A DNA stretch of 64,000 bases from JAXDMK01 sp963790325. GTDB taxonomy: Bacteria > Actinomycetota > Acidimicrobiia > Acidimicrobiales > AC-14. The stretch lies in assembly GCA_963790325.1 (NCBI GenBank), contig CAWBNY010000002.1, forward strand, positions 806,001 to 870,000, in the 5' to 3' direction. This document shows positions 1 through 7,795 of the stretch, in pieces. Each line of letters starts with the position of its first letter. The stretch's first letter is position 1. The notes beneath the pieces were generated by a model, which worked only from the letters and a program-made list of their open reading frames with translations, did no database searches and was not told the origin of the DNA. The translations under genes and the position numbers were made by a program.

Positions 1-1510
1 CTCCCGGCCGCGGCTGCGGCCACGGCCGAGGCGGCCACCGCCGCCACCACCACCGACACCAACGCGCCGGCGGCCGAGGGCGATGCCCCCGCCACCGAGG
101 GCGGCCCCGCCGACCGGGCCCCGGGCGGCGGCGACCGCCAGCAGGGCGATCGCCCGGCCCGTGACCGCGGTGACCGGGGCGAGCGTGACCGCGGCCCCCG
201 GAACGACAACAACGGTCCCCGGGGCGGTGCGGACAACCGCCAGCAGCAGCAGTTCGACGGTCCTCCGGGCGACCCCGGCAACCGTCGCAGCCGGCGCCGG
301 CGGGGACGCGACCGGGGCGAGCGCGACCTTCAGCCCGATCGGGTCCAGGGCCAGGGGGGCCAGGAACCGGCCTACTCGGGCGAGCCCGTCCCGGCCGACG
401 GTCTCCTCGACCTCCGGGACGAGGGCTACGGCTTCCTGCGCACCAACGGCTACCTGGCCGGACCCGCGCGACGTCTACGTCTCGCTCAGCCAGGTGCGGC
501 GCTTCGCCCTGCGCAAGGGCGACGTGATCAAGGGCGCCAGCCGACCGGCCGGCAGCACCGAGAAGTACCCCGCCCTCCTGCGCATCGACACGGTCAACGA
601 CATGACGGTGGAGGAGGCCCGCAACCGGCCCCGGTTCGAGGACCTCACCCCCCTGTTCCCCGACGAGAAGCTGCGCCTCGAGATCCCGGGTGACTCCAAC
701 AACATGGTCGCTCGCATCGTCGACCTCATCTCGCCCATCGGCAAGGGCCAGCGAGGGCTGATCGTGTCGCCCCCCAAGGCGGGCAAGACCACCGTCCTCA
801 AGCAGATCGCCCACTCCATCGAGGCCAACAACCCCGATGTCCACCTCATGGTGCTCCTGGTCGACGAGCGCCCGGAGGAGGTCACCGACATGCGCCGGTC
901 GGTGAAGGGCGAGGTCATCGCCTCCACCTTCGACCGCCCGTCCGACGAGCACACCCAGGTGGCCGAGCTGGCCTCGGAGCGGGCCAAGCGGCTGGTGGAG
1001 ATGGGCCGTGACGTGGTGATCGTCCTCGACGGGATCACCCGCCTGGCCCGGGCCTACAACCTGGCCGCCCCCGCCAGCGGCCGGATCATGTCCGGTGGTC
1101 TGGCCACCGACGCCCTCTACCCGCCCAAGAAGTTCTTCGGGTCGGCCCGCAACCTGGAGGAGGGGGGCTCGCTCACCATCCTCGCCACCGCCCTCATCGA
1201 GACCGGGTCCAAGATGGACGAGGTCATCTTCGAGGAGTTCAAGGGCACCGGCAACATGGAGCTGCGCCTCGACCGCAAGCTGGCCGAGCGGCGCATCTAC
1301 CCGGCTCTGGAGGTCAACGCCTCGTCCACCCGCCACGAGGAGCTGCTCTTCGAGCGGGGCCAGCTGCAGCAGGTCTGGAAGCTGCGCCGGGTGCTCAACG
1401 CCCTGGAAGGCGGAGCGGGCCTCGAGCTGTTGATGGACAAGATCAAGACCACCAAGAGCAACGACGAGTTCCTGGCCGAGATCGCCAAAGCGCCTTCGCC
1501 GGCCGCGTGA
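1..1510 (+). CDS. rho: Transcription termination factor Rho (5'-truncated by window edge, one frameshift)
   Basis: Rho is a hexameric RNA-dependent ATPase that ends transcription. The start lies upstream of the window. Frame 1 from base 1 encodes a low-complexity tract rich in Arg, Gly, Asp, Asn and Gln, as in actinobacterial Rho proteins, then the Rho N-terminal motif DGLLDLRDEGYGFLR (397-441) and TNGYLAGP. The frame must then shift by one surplus base in the GC run at about 466-472 to continue as RDVYVSLSQVRRF. Downstream everything is canonical: the Walker A loop PPKAGKTT (about 770-793), the Walker B stretch VIVLDGITRLAR, and the C-terminal ELLFERGQLQQVWKLRR. An ATG at 83 opens a long frame, but its first ~130 codons are out of frame with the true protein and should not be used. 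Most likely an intact gene with a sequencing indel. Confidence 0.93.
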   Translation, partial: SRPRLRPRPRRPPPPPPPTPTRRRPRAMPPPPRAAPPTGPRAAATASRAIARPVTAVTGASVTAAPGTTTTVPGAVRTTASSSSSTVLRATPATVAAGAGGDATGASATFSPIGSRARGARNRPTRASPSRPTVSSTSGTRATASCAPTATWPDPRDVYVSLSQVRRFALRKGDVIKGASRPAGSTEKYPALLRIDTVNDMTVEEARNRPRFEDLTPLFPDEKLRLEIPGDSNNMVARIVDLISPIGKGQRGLIVSPPKAGKTTVLKQIAHSIEANNPDVHLMVLLVDERPEEVTDMRRSVKGEVIASTFDRPSDEHTQVAELASERAKRLVEMGRDVVIVLDGITRLARAYNLAAPASGRIMSGGLATDALYPPKKFFGSARNLEEGGSLTILATALIETGSKMDEVIFEEFKGTGNMELRLDRKLAERRIYPALEVNASSTRHEELLFERGQLQQVWKLRRVLNALEGGAGLELLMDKIKTTKSNDEFLAEIAKAPSPAA

Positions 1511-1523
1511 CCGAAGTGTCTGT

Positions 1524-2165
1524 GTGACCGGCGAAGGCACCCAGCCCCGGCGGCTGGCCTTCGCCATCCGCCACTACCGGCTCGACCGGCTGAGGACGCT
1601 CGATGTCGCCTGCGGGTCGGGCCTCCACCTGCGCCATCTGGCCCCCGGCTCGGTGGGGCTGGACATGAATCCCCAGGTGGCGCCCGGGCTGCCGGTGCGG
1701 CCCTGGAACGTGGACGAGGGCATTCCCGGCGACCTGTGGGGCAGCTTCGACGCGGTGTGGTGCTCCAACTTCCTGGAGCACGTCCTCGCACCCCACCAGT
1801 TCCTGATCGAGCTGCGCCGGGCCCTGAAACCGTCGGGGTGGCTGTTCGTGGTCGTGCCGTCCACCCACCGGCTGCGGCGAGGGCCGTGGCTGGGCGCCTA
1901 CGCGGCCGACCACGTCAACTTCTTCACCCCCCACACCTTGCGCCTCACCGCCGAGCGGGCCGGCTACGACGTCGAGGCGGTCGCGGCGCCGTCGTTTCCT
2001 CGCCTGCCGGCGGCGATGGCACGGGCCATGGCCTCGATAGGGCCGGTCCTGTTCCTCGCGGCCCGGCTGATAGACGGCTTCCAGTACCCCGCCAAGGCAC
2101 ACAAGACCTTGGTCGACGACCAGATCCGATGGGTCCCCGCGACCGGTACGATGGACGGATCATGA
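1524..2165 (+). CDS. Class I SAM-dependent methyltransferase
   Basis: A 213-residue protein with a Methyltransf_11-like fold: the SAM-binding loop LDVACGSGLHL at residues 26-36, an acidic end of strand 2 (GLDMN), and the post-motif region DAVWCSNFLEHV followed by LKPSGWLFVVVPS. The late signature DHVNFFTPHTLRLTAERAGY is common in methyltransferases of glycan or lipid clusters. The substrate cannot be deduced. It starts with GTG 13 nt after rho, and its TGA overlaps the ATG of rpmE (ATGA), although rpmE also seems to have its own promoter. A methyltransferase between rho and rpmE is not part of the usual actinobacterial order. Confidence 0.8.
   Translation: MTGEGTQPRRLAFAIRHYRLDRLRTLDVACGSGLHLRHLAPGSVGLDMNPQVAPGLPVRPWNVDEGIPGDLWGSFDAVWCSNFLEHVLAPHQFLIELRRALKPSGWLFVVVPSTHRLRRGPWLGAYAADHVNFFTPHTLRLTAERAGYDVEAVAAPSFPRLPAAMARAMASIGPVLFLAARLIDGFQYPAKAHKTLVDDQIRWVPATGTMDGS
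2147..2152 (+). promoter_or_regulatory. Candidate -10 element (TACGAT) for rpmE
   Basis: TACGAT ends 9 nt before the rpmE ATG, inside the 3' end of the methyltransferase gene. It fits the TAnnnT pattern seen before many starts in this window and suggests a leaderless rpmE transcript. Confidence 0.45.
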
Positions 2166-2404
2166 AGACCGGCATCCACCCCCAATACGCCGACGCCACC
2201 GTACGCTGTTCATGCGGGAACACCTTCGTCACCCGATCCACCCGGGACGAGCTGCGGGTCGAGCTCTGCAACGAGTGCCACCCGTTCTTCACCGGCAAGC
2301 AGAAGCTGGTCGACACCGGTGGTCGGGTGGAGCGGTTCGAGCGTCGCTACGGCAACCGGGCCGGCGCCAAGGGCGGGGCCGGGGCCGGGGCCAAGAAGAA
2401 GTAG
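2162..2404 (+). CDS. rpmE: 50S ribosomal protein L31, zinc-binding type
   Basis: An 80-residue L31. The N-terminus MKTGIHPQY and the block FFTGKQKLVDTGGRVERF are diagnostic. Cysteines 16, 18, 36 and 39 (CSC and CNEC) form the zinc site, so this is the C+ (zinc-replete) form. The C-terminal tail is extended and rich in Ala, Gly and Lys, a common actinobacterial feature. It lies in the conserved order rho - rpmE - prfA - prmC. The ATG overlaps the stop of the preceding methyltransferase gene, and a TACGAT hexamer just upstream may give it separate transcription. Confidence 0.97.
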   Translation: MKTGIHPQYADATVRCSCGNTFVTRSTRDELRVELCNECHPFFTGKQKLVDTGGRVERFERRYGNRAGAKGGAGAGAKKK

Positions 2405-2436
2405 CGCCTCCCGGCGGGCCCGAAGTCGGTCGCCGG

Positions 2437-2442
2437 TAGCCT
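2437..2442 (+). promoter_or_regulatory. Candidate -10 element (TAGCCT) for prfA
   Basis: TAGCCT ends 6 nt before the prfA ATG, in the 44-nt gap after rpmE. The spacing leaves no room for a Shine-Dalgarno leader, so a leaderless mRNA is suggested. Confidence 0.45.
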
Positions 2443-2448
2443 GACCCT

Positions 2449-3502
<1,054 letters not shown>

Positions 3503-3513
<11 letters not shown>

Positions 3514-4379
3514 CGACCCGCCGGCTGGCACCTGGCGGGCGGTCGTCGAGCGGGCCCGGGCCGCGCTGGGGGACGACGGATGGCGGGTGGTGGAGCGGGC
3601 GTCGGGGTTCGACCGGGCGGAGCTGGTGGTGGAGCTGGACTCGCCCGCGCCGGCCCGGTCGGCGGCCTACGCCGAGGCCATGCTGGCCCGGCGGGCGGCG
3701 GGGGAGCCGCTGCAGTACGTCCTCGGGACGTGGGGGTTCCGGCGCCTCGACCTGCTGGTCGACCGGCGGGTGCTGATCCCCCGGCCGGAGACGGAGGTGG
3801 TGGCGGGGATCGCCATCGACGAGCTGCGCCGCCTGGGCGGTCTCGGTGGGGGCCGGCCGGTGGTGGCGGTCGACGTGGGGACCGGGTCGGGCGCTATCGC
3901 CCTGGCCGTCGCCGACGAGGTGCCGTCGGCGCGCGGTGTGGGCCACCGACGTGTCCGCCGAGGCCCTGGCCGTGGCCCGGGCCAACCTGGTGGGGACGGG
4001 CAGCCTGGTCGCGCCCCGGGTGCGGCTGGTGGAGGGGCCCTGGTACCAGGCGCTGGCGGAGGAGCTCCGGGGCCGGGTCGACGTGGTCGTGTCCAACCCG
4101 CCCTACGTGGCCGCCTCCGAGGTCCTGCCCGAGGAGGTCGCCGGATGGGAGCCGCGGGGGGCGCTGGTGTCGGGGCCGACCGGCCTGGAGGGCGTCGAGG
4201 CAGTGGTGACGGGGGCGCCGTCGTGGCTGGCCCGGCCGGGGACGGTGGTGGTGGAGCTGGCGCCCCACCAGGCCGGGGCCGGTCGCCGGCTGGCGGTCGA
4301 GGCCGGCTTCGACTCGGTGGAGGTCGTCGACGACCTCGCCGGTCGGGCGCGGGCCCTGGTGGGTAGGTTCACCGGATGA
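3503..4379 (+). CDS. prmC: Release-factor glutamine N5-methyltransferase PrmC (single frameshift)
   Basis: PrmC methylates the GGQ glutamine of RF1 and RF2. The GTG start overlaps the end of prfA (GTGACGGCTAG). The N-terminal helical domain and the motifs LQYVLGTWGF and VLIPRPETE are intact, followed by the SAM loop VDVGTGSGAIALAVA. The frame then needs one base removed at about 3935-3936 (a GG pair) so that VPSAR continues as VWATDVSAEALAVARANL; the catalytic motif VVVSNPPYVA and the C-terminus follow in the new frame to the TGA at 4377-4379. The two halves join to about 291 residues, the normal PrmC length, so a sequencing indel is more likely than a dead gene. Confidence 0.92.
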
Positions 4380-4993
4380 TCGTCGCCGCCGGCGACCCGC
4401 TCTCGTCCGAGGCCCGGGAACGGGCGGTCGTGGCGTTGGCCGAGGGGCGGGCCATCGCCATCCCCACCGACACCGTCTACGGCCTGGCCGTCGACCCCTT
4501 CCTGCCGGGGGCGGCCGACCGCCTGTTCGAGCTCAAGGTCAGGCCCCGCGACGTGAGCCTGCCCGTGCTCGTCTCGGGGCTCGAGCAGGCGCTGGAGCTG
4601 GCCACCGCGGTGCCGGCGTCGGCGGCGGCCCTCATGGCCCGGTTCTGGCCCGGCGCCCTCACCGTCGTCCTCCCCGCCCGCCCCGGCCTGGGCGCCGACC
4701 TGGGCGACGACGAGGCCACCGTCGGCATCCGCTGCCCCGACCACCCGGTGCCGCTGGCCCTGTGCCGGGCGGTGGGGCCGCTGGCGACGACGAGCGCCAA
4801 CCGCCACGGGGAGCCGACGCTCACCACTGCGGCCGACGTGGCCGCCACCTTCGGCGACGCGGTGGTGCTGGTGCTCGACGGGGGGACGTGCACGGGCAGC
4901 CCGTCGACGGTGGTGGACTGCACGGGCGTGGAGCCCAAGCTGCTGCGGAAGGGTCGCCTGCCGTGGGCCGACGTGGTGGCCGCCCTGCGCTGA
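4376..4993 (+). CDS. tsaC: Threonylcarbamoyl-AMP synthase (TsaC/YrdC/Sua5 family)
   Basis: Makes threonylcarbamoyl-AMP from threonine, bicarbonate and ATP for the t6A37 modification of ANN-decoding tRNAs. This is the 205-residue single-domain form without the Sua5 C-terminal extension. Family motifs: IPTDTVYGLAVD (29-40), the KxR region LKVRPRD, the strand GALTVVLPAR, VGIRCPDHP, and PLATTSANRHGEP. The ATG overlaps the prmC stop (ATGA), giving a prfA - prmC - tsaC run, the usual actinobacterial order. The next genes of that order (LMW phosphatase, glyA, wecA) are found only 45 kb further on. Confidence 0.95.
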   Translation: MIVAAGDPLSSEARERAVVALAEGRAIAIPTDTVYGLAVDPFLPGAADRLFELKVRPRDVSLPVLVSGLEQALELATAVPASAAALMARFWPGALTVVLPARPGLGADLGDDEATVGIRCPDHPVPLALCRAVGPLATTSANRHGEPTLTTAADVAATFGDAVVLVLDGGTCTGSPSTVVDCTGVEPKLLRKGRLPWADVVAALR

Positions 4994-5002
4994 GCGGTCG
5001 GT

Positions 5003-6517
5003 TCAGCCGGAGGTGCGGGTGGGCCGGGCCGCCCTGGCCTTGGCCGCCAGCTTGGCCGCCCCCGACTTGGTGAGGGTGGCCCGGGGCGGCGGCTTGGCCG
5101 GCGTCTCCGGCTCCGGCGGTGCCGACTCCGACACCCACCCTGGCGGCGCCCAGTCGTCGTCGGCGTCGGCGGTCTCCAGTTCGTAGGCGACGACCATCTG
5201 GTCGGGTACGAAGGTCGCCCGCTGGGCCCGGACGGTGGCCCGCCGGCCGTTGGCGGTCGCCACGGGTAGGGCCGGGGGCGGGGCCGGCGTCGGGGACGGG
5301 AGCGGGGGAGAAGGAGGGGGAGGGGGGGCCGCCCGGCGGGTCGACACCCGCTGGGGGACCACGGGGGAGTCGTTGGCGGCCGCGTCGGTGCGGTGGATGC
5401 GGCCGGTGGCGACGGTGGCCGGCGGAGCGGGGGTGGCCGCCCGGCGGGTCGCGGGTCGGGGGGTCGGGGGCGGGCTTGCGACCTGCGCCCCGACCGCGGC
5501 GGCCGCCTCGGGCTTGGCCGGCACGGGCGGGGGCGCGGCCGCGACCGGGGCGCGACGGCTCGGGACCCGGGGCGCCGCCGGTGGCGGCACCGATGCCGGA
5601 GTCGCCTCTGCCGCCGCCTCGACCTGGGCGGCCAGGGCGTCGACCTTGTCGCCGAGCGCGGCCAGGGTTTCGACGATGGGCCCCACCTGCCGGGTGACGC
5701 TGCCCTTGAGCGCTCCCAGGCGCACCGACTCCCGCTGCTCGGCCTCCTCGTCGTGGACGGCGATGGCGTCGGTGAGCTTCCGCACCGAGGTTGCGAGTGA
5801 CTCCACGGCCCGGTCGGTGGTGACCCTGATCTGCTCCGCCTCCGTCCGAAAATCCTGGTGGGAGCGGCCCTCGACGCCGATGAGGGCCTGGGCGTGGCCC
5901 TCCATCGCCTCCCGGACGGCGTCGGCCACGACGTCGGGCAGCGACTCCGCCACCAGCGCCAGCCGCAGCTCGGCCTGCCGGCTGTCGAGCAGCTCGGCCA
6001 GCATCGCCTGCTGGTGGGTCATGCTCGCGATCAGCGCCTGCAGTTCGCCCCGCACGCCCTCGAACGCCTCCTCGAACCAGCGGAACACCTCCCGCCGGGG
6101 GTCACCCGCGCCCTCCCGCTCCCGCGCCCGGCCCTCGCCGACGTCGGCCCGGGCGTCGGCCCGGGCGTCGGCGTCGCTCGGCGGCGGCTGGCCGCGGCCG
6201 GACCGGTTGTCGGCGACCGGCCCGATGGCGGCGGCTGCCACCGGCCGCGCCGCTCGGGGCTCGTCGATGCGGGGTCGGGGCCCGGGGGGGAGGGCGGCCG
6301 GCGCGGCGGAGGCCGTGGGGGCGCCGTTGGCGGATCCGGCCCGGGTGACGGAGATGGCGACGGGGCGGGGGCCGCGGGCCCACACGTCGGGACAGCCGTC
6401 GAACAGGCCCCGGCAGACGACGCCGCACTCCGCGCACGAGCAGGCGGAGGCGCCGGCCCGCATCGGGTGGTCACAGCCGGCCCGGATCTGGGAGCCGAAC
6501 TCGTGGCAGAGCCCCAT
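5003..6517 (-). CDS. Seven-cysteine N-terminal module plus coiled-coil and Pro/Ala-rich protein, uncharacterised
   Basis: A 504-residue protein I do not recognise. Residues 1-50 carry seven cysteines (4, 15, 26, 28, 31, 35, 42) around the motifs MGxCxEF, CSCxxCG and VWAxGP; the spacing suggests metal binding. A Pro/Ala/Arg-rich linker follows, then a helical region from about 125 to 280 with GELQALIASMTHQQ, ELLDSRQ and a likely coiled coil, then another Pro-rich tail of about 200 residues. The same N-terminus and HQQ helix occur at 59713-60310, with all seven cysteines at identical positions. No signal peptide or membrane helix is seen. A further GTG lies upstream (6559), but the ATG at 6517 is preferred: it matches the paralogue and follows TACGAT by 6 nt. 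It converges on tsaC. Confidence 0.75.
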   Translation of the reverse strand: MGLCHEFGSQIRAGCDHPMRAGASACSCAECGVVCRGLFDGCPDVWARGPRPVAISVTRAGSANGAPTASAAPAALPPGPRPRIDEPRAARPVAAAAIGPVADNRSGRGQPPPSDADARADARADVGEGRAREREGAGDPRREVFRWFEEAFEGVRGELQALIASMTHQQAMLAELLDSRQAELRLALVAESLPDVVADAVREAMEGHAQALIGVEGRSHQDFRTEAEQIRVTTDRAVESLATSVRKLTDAIAVHDEEAEQRESVRLGALKGSVTRQVGPIVETLAALGDKVDALAAQVEAAAEATPASVPPPAAPRVPSRRAPVAAAPPPVPAKPEAAAAVGAQVASPPPTPRPATRRAATPAPPATVATGRIHRTDAAANDSPVVPQRVSTRRAAPPPPPSPPLPSPTPAPPPALPVATANGRRATVRAQRATFVPDQMVVAYELETADADDDWAPPGWVSESAPPEPETPAKPPPRATLTKSGAAKLAAKARAARPTRTSG

Positions 6518-6523
6518 CAGCCC

Positions 6524-6529
6524 ATCGTA
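6524..6529 (-). promoter_or_regulatory. Candidate -10 element (TACGAT) for the seven-cysteine protein
   Basis: On the minus strand TACGAT is followed after 6 nt by the ATG at 6517. This spacing supports that start over the upstream GTG. Confidence 0.45.
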
Positions 6530-6611
6530 CTGCTCCCACCCCACCCGAAGGGGGAGCACGGGCGCGCCGGATCAACTTGGCGAACGGGCGGCGGTCGCCG
6601 CCCGGGGTGAG

Positions 6612-7211
6612 CTACAGGCCGCTCAGCGTGCCGAGGTTGGGCAGCAGGCCGTTGATCTGAAGCTGCGCGCTGCTGGCACCGGCCGGCCGGGCGCCGGGGG
6701 GCAGGGTGCCGCACGGCGGGGCACACTTGGCGATCCCGCAGCAGCTGGTGGGGATGCAGAAGTAGCCGGGCGGGCAGTCGCCGTTGCCGTTGCCGGCGTT
6801 GCACGTGGCCAGGTCGGAGCAGAAGGCGTCGTTGCGGCAAACGCAGGCGGCGGTGGCGTCGACGTCGCAGAAGCAGTCGAACCCGCCCGCCCCGTCGCCG
6901 CAGTCGGTGTACGGCCCGCCGCACACGAAGTTGACGCACGTGCCGGGGGGATAGCTGTTGCAGTCCTCCGGGGCCTGGGCGACCGCGCCGCCCTGCCCGT
7001 CGGGGAGGGTCGGTGCATCGGTGGTCTGGTTCCGGGACAGGTGGTTCTGGAGCCGCCGGTTGGCCTCGTCGCGGGCGTCGCTGCGGCTGAAGGTGGCGGC
7101 GGCGACGACCGGCGCCGACCACAGGGCGACCCCACCGGCCACCATGCCCCGCCGTATCACCTGGCGACGGGAAAGAGGTGGACGAGGTTCGCGAACGCTA
7201 CCTTCACCCAT
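6612..7211 (-). CDS. Tat-exported cysteine-rich secreted protein
   Basis: A 199-residue protein of unknown function. The N-terminus has a twin-arginine signal (SRRQVIRRG, residues 14-22) followed by a hydrophobic stretch ending in AVVAAA, so it is probably exported folded through the Tat pathway. The mature part has many cysteines between about residues 84 and 167 in a dense Cys-rich block (EDCNSY, GTCVNFVCGG, DCFCDVD, ACVCRN, PTSCCGIAKCAPPCG), suggesting a disulfide-knotted or metal-binding extracellular domain. The last 30 residues are Cys-free. The ATG overlaps the 3' end of the next gene upstream by 8 nt, so the two are probably co-transcribed. Confidence 0.75.
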   Translation of the reverse strand: MGEGSVREPRPPLSRRQVIRRGMVAGGVALWSAPVVAAATFSRSDARDEANRRLQNHLSRNQTTDAPTLPDGQGGAVAQAPEDCNSYPPGTCVNFVCGGPYTDCGDGAGGFDCFCDVDATAACVCRNDAFCSDLATCNAGNGNGDCPPGYFCIPTSCCGIAKCAPPCGTLPPGARPAGASSAQLQINGLLPNLGTLSGL

Positions 7212-7665
7212 AACTGGCTCCCCCTACATGCCCCGCTCGGACCGGCGGCCCGTGCTCCGTCATCGCTACGGCCTCGGCGGACCTTACCAGCATCGGCACC
7301 GCGGATCTACTGACCGGGTTCCAGAACTCGGTTCGCGCCCGCCGGCCGATCACCACGCCGGTGACCAGTTCGTGGGCCTTCAGGGCCAGGTACCGCCGGC
7401 GAACGGTGATGGCCCCGAGCGTGACCCCCACGACCGACAGTCCCACGTAGACGGCCAGCAGCGAGGCGCTGGAGGCGTCGCCGGTGCGGACCAGCACACC
7501 CTGGTTGCGGGTGGGGTCGAACACATCGCTGAGGTCGACGGTCACCGACTGGGCCGCCGCCGGCGGTGCCGACACCGGCGTCTGGGCGGCCGCGGCGCCG
7601 ACCCCGACCCCCAGAGCCAGCCAGACCACCGTCGCTACCGTAAGTGCCGTTGTTCGACGAATCAT
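7204..7665 (-). CDS. Small exported protein with C-terminal membrane segment
   Basis: A 153-residue protein with no recognised family. It starts MIRRTTALTVATV and has a Sec-type signal peptide whose Ala-rich end (GAAAAQTP) looks like a signal peptidase I site. A short extracytoplasmic stretch with VDLSDVFDP follows, then one membrane span (LLAVYVGLSVVGVTLGAITV) and a basic cytoplasmic tail of about 60 residues. An earlier in-frame start (7767) would add 34 residues without hydrophobic character; the ATG at 7665 is preferred because it places the signal peptide at the N-terminus and has GAGAG just upstream. Its stop overlaps the start of the Cys-rich Tat protein, suggesting a two-gene unit. 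Confidence 0.65.
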   Translation of the reverse strand: MIRRTTALTVATVVWLALGVGVGAAAAQTPVSAPPAAAQSVTVDLSDVFDPTRNQGVLVRTGDASSASLLAVYVGLSVVGVTLGAITVRRRYLALKAHELVTGVVIGRRARTEFWNPVSRSAVPMLVRSAEAVAMTEHGPPVRAGHVGGASYG

Positions 7666-7795
7666 CAGCTCTCGCACCACGCTTGCCCGACCTGGAACGA
7701 GAACCGCCTGGTCCCGTCCCGAACGGCAGGAAGCTAGCAGCCTGGTCGGTGGGCGGTCCAGCACCAAGGTGTCGCCGGGCCCGGGCGGTCGAGGG

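Noticed and set aside
83..505. Open frame from ATG 83 as the N-terminus of Rho
   Set aside because: Its first ~130 residues are Ala/Thr/Arg/Pro-rich nonsense; the true Rho N-terminal motifs are in frame 1 up to about 470.
6557..6559. GTG start at 6559 for the seven-cysteine protein
   Set aside because: The paralogue begins at the equivalent of 6517, which also has a TACGAT hexamer 6 nt upstream.
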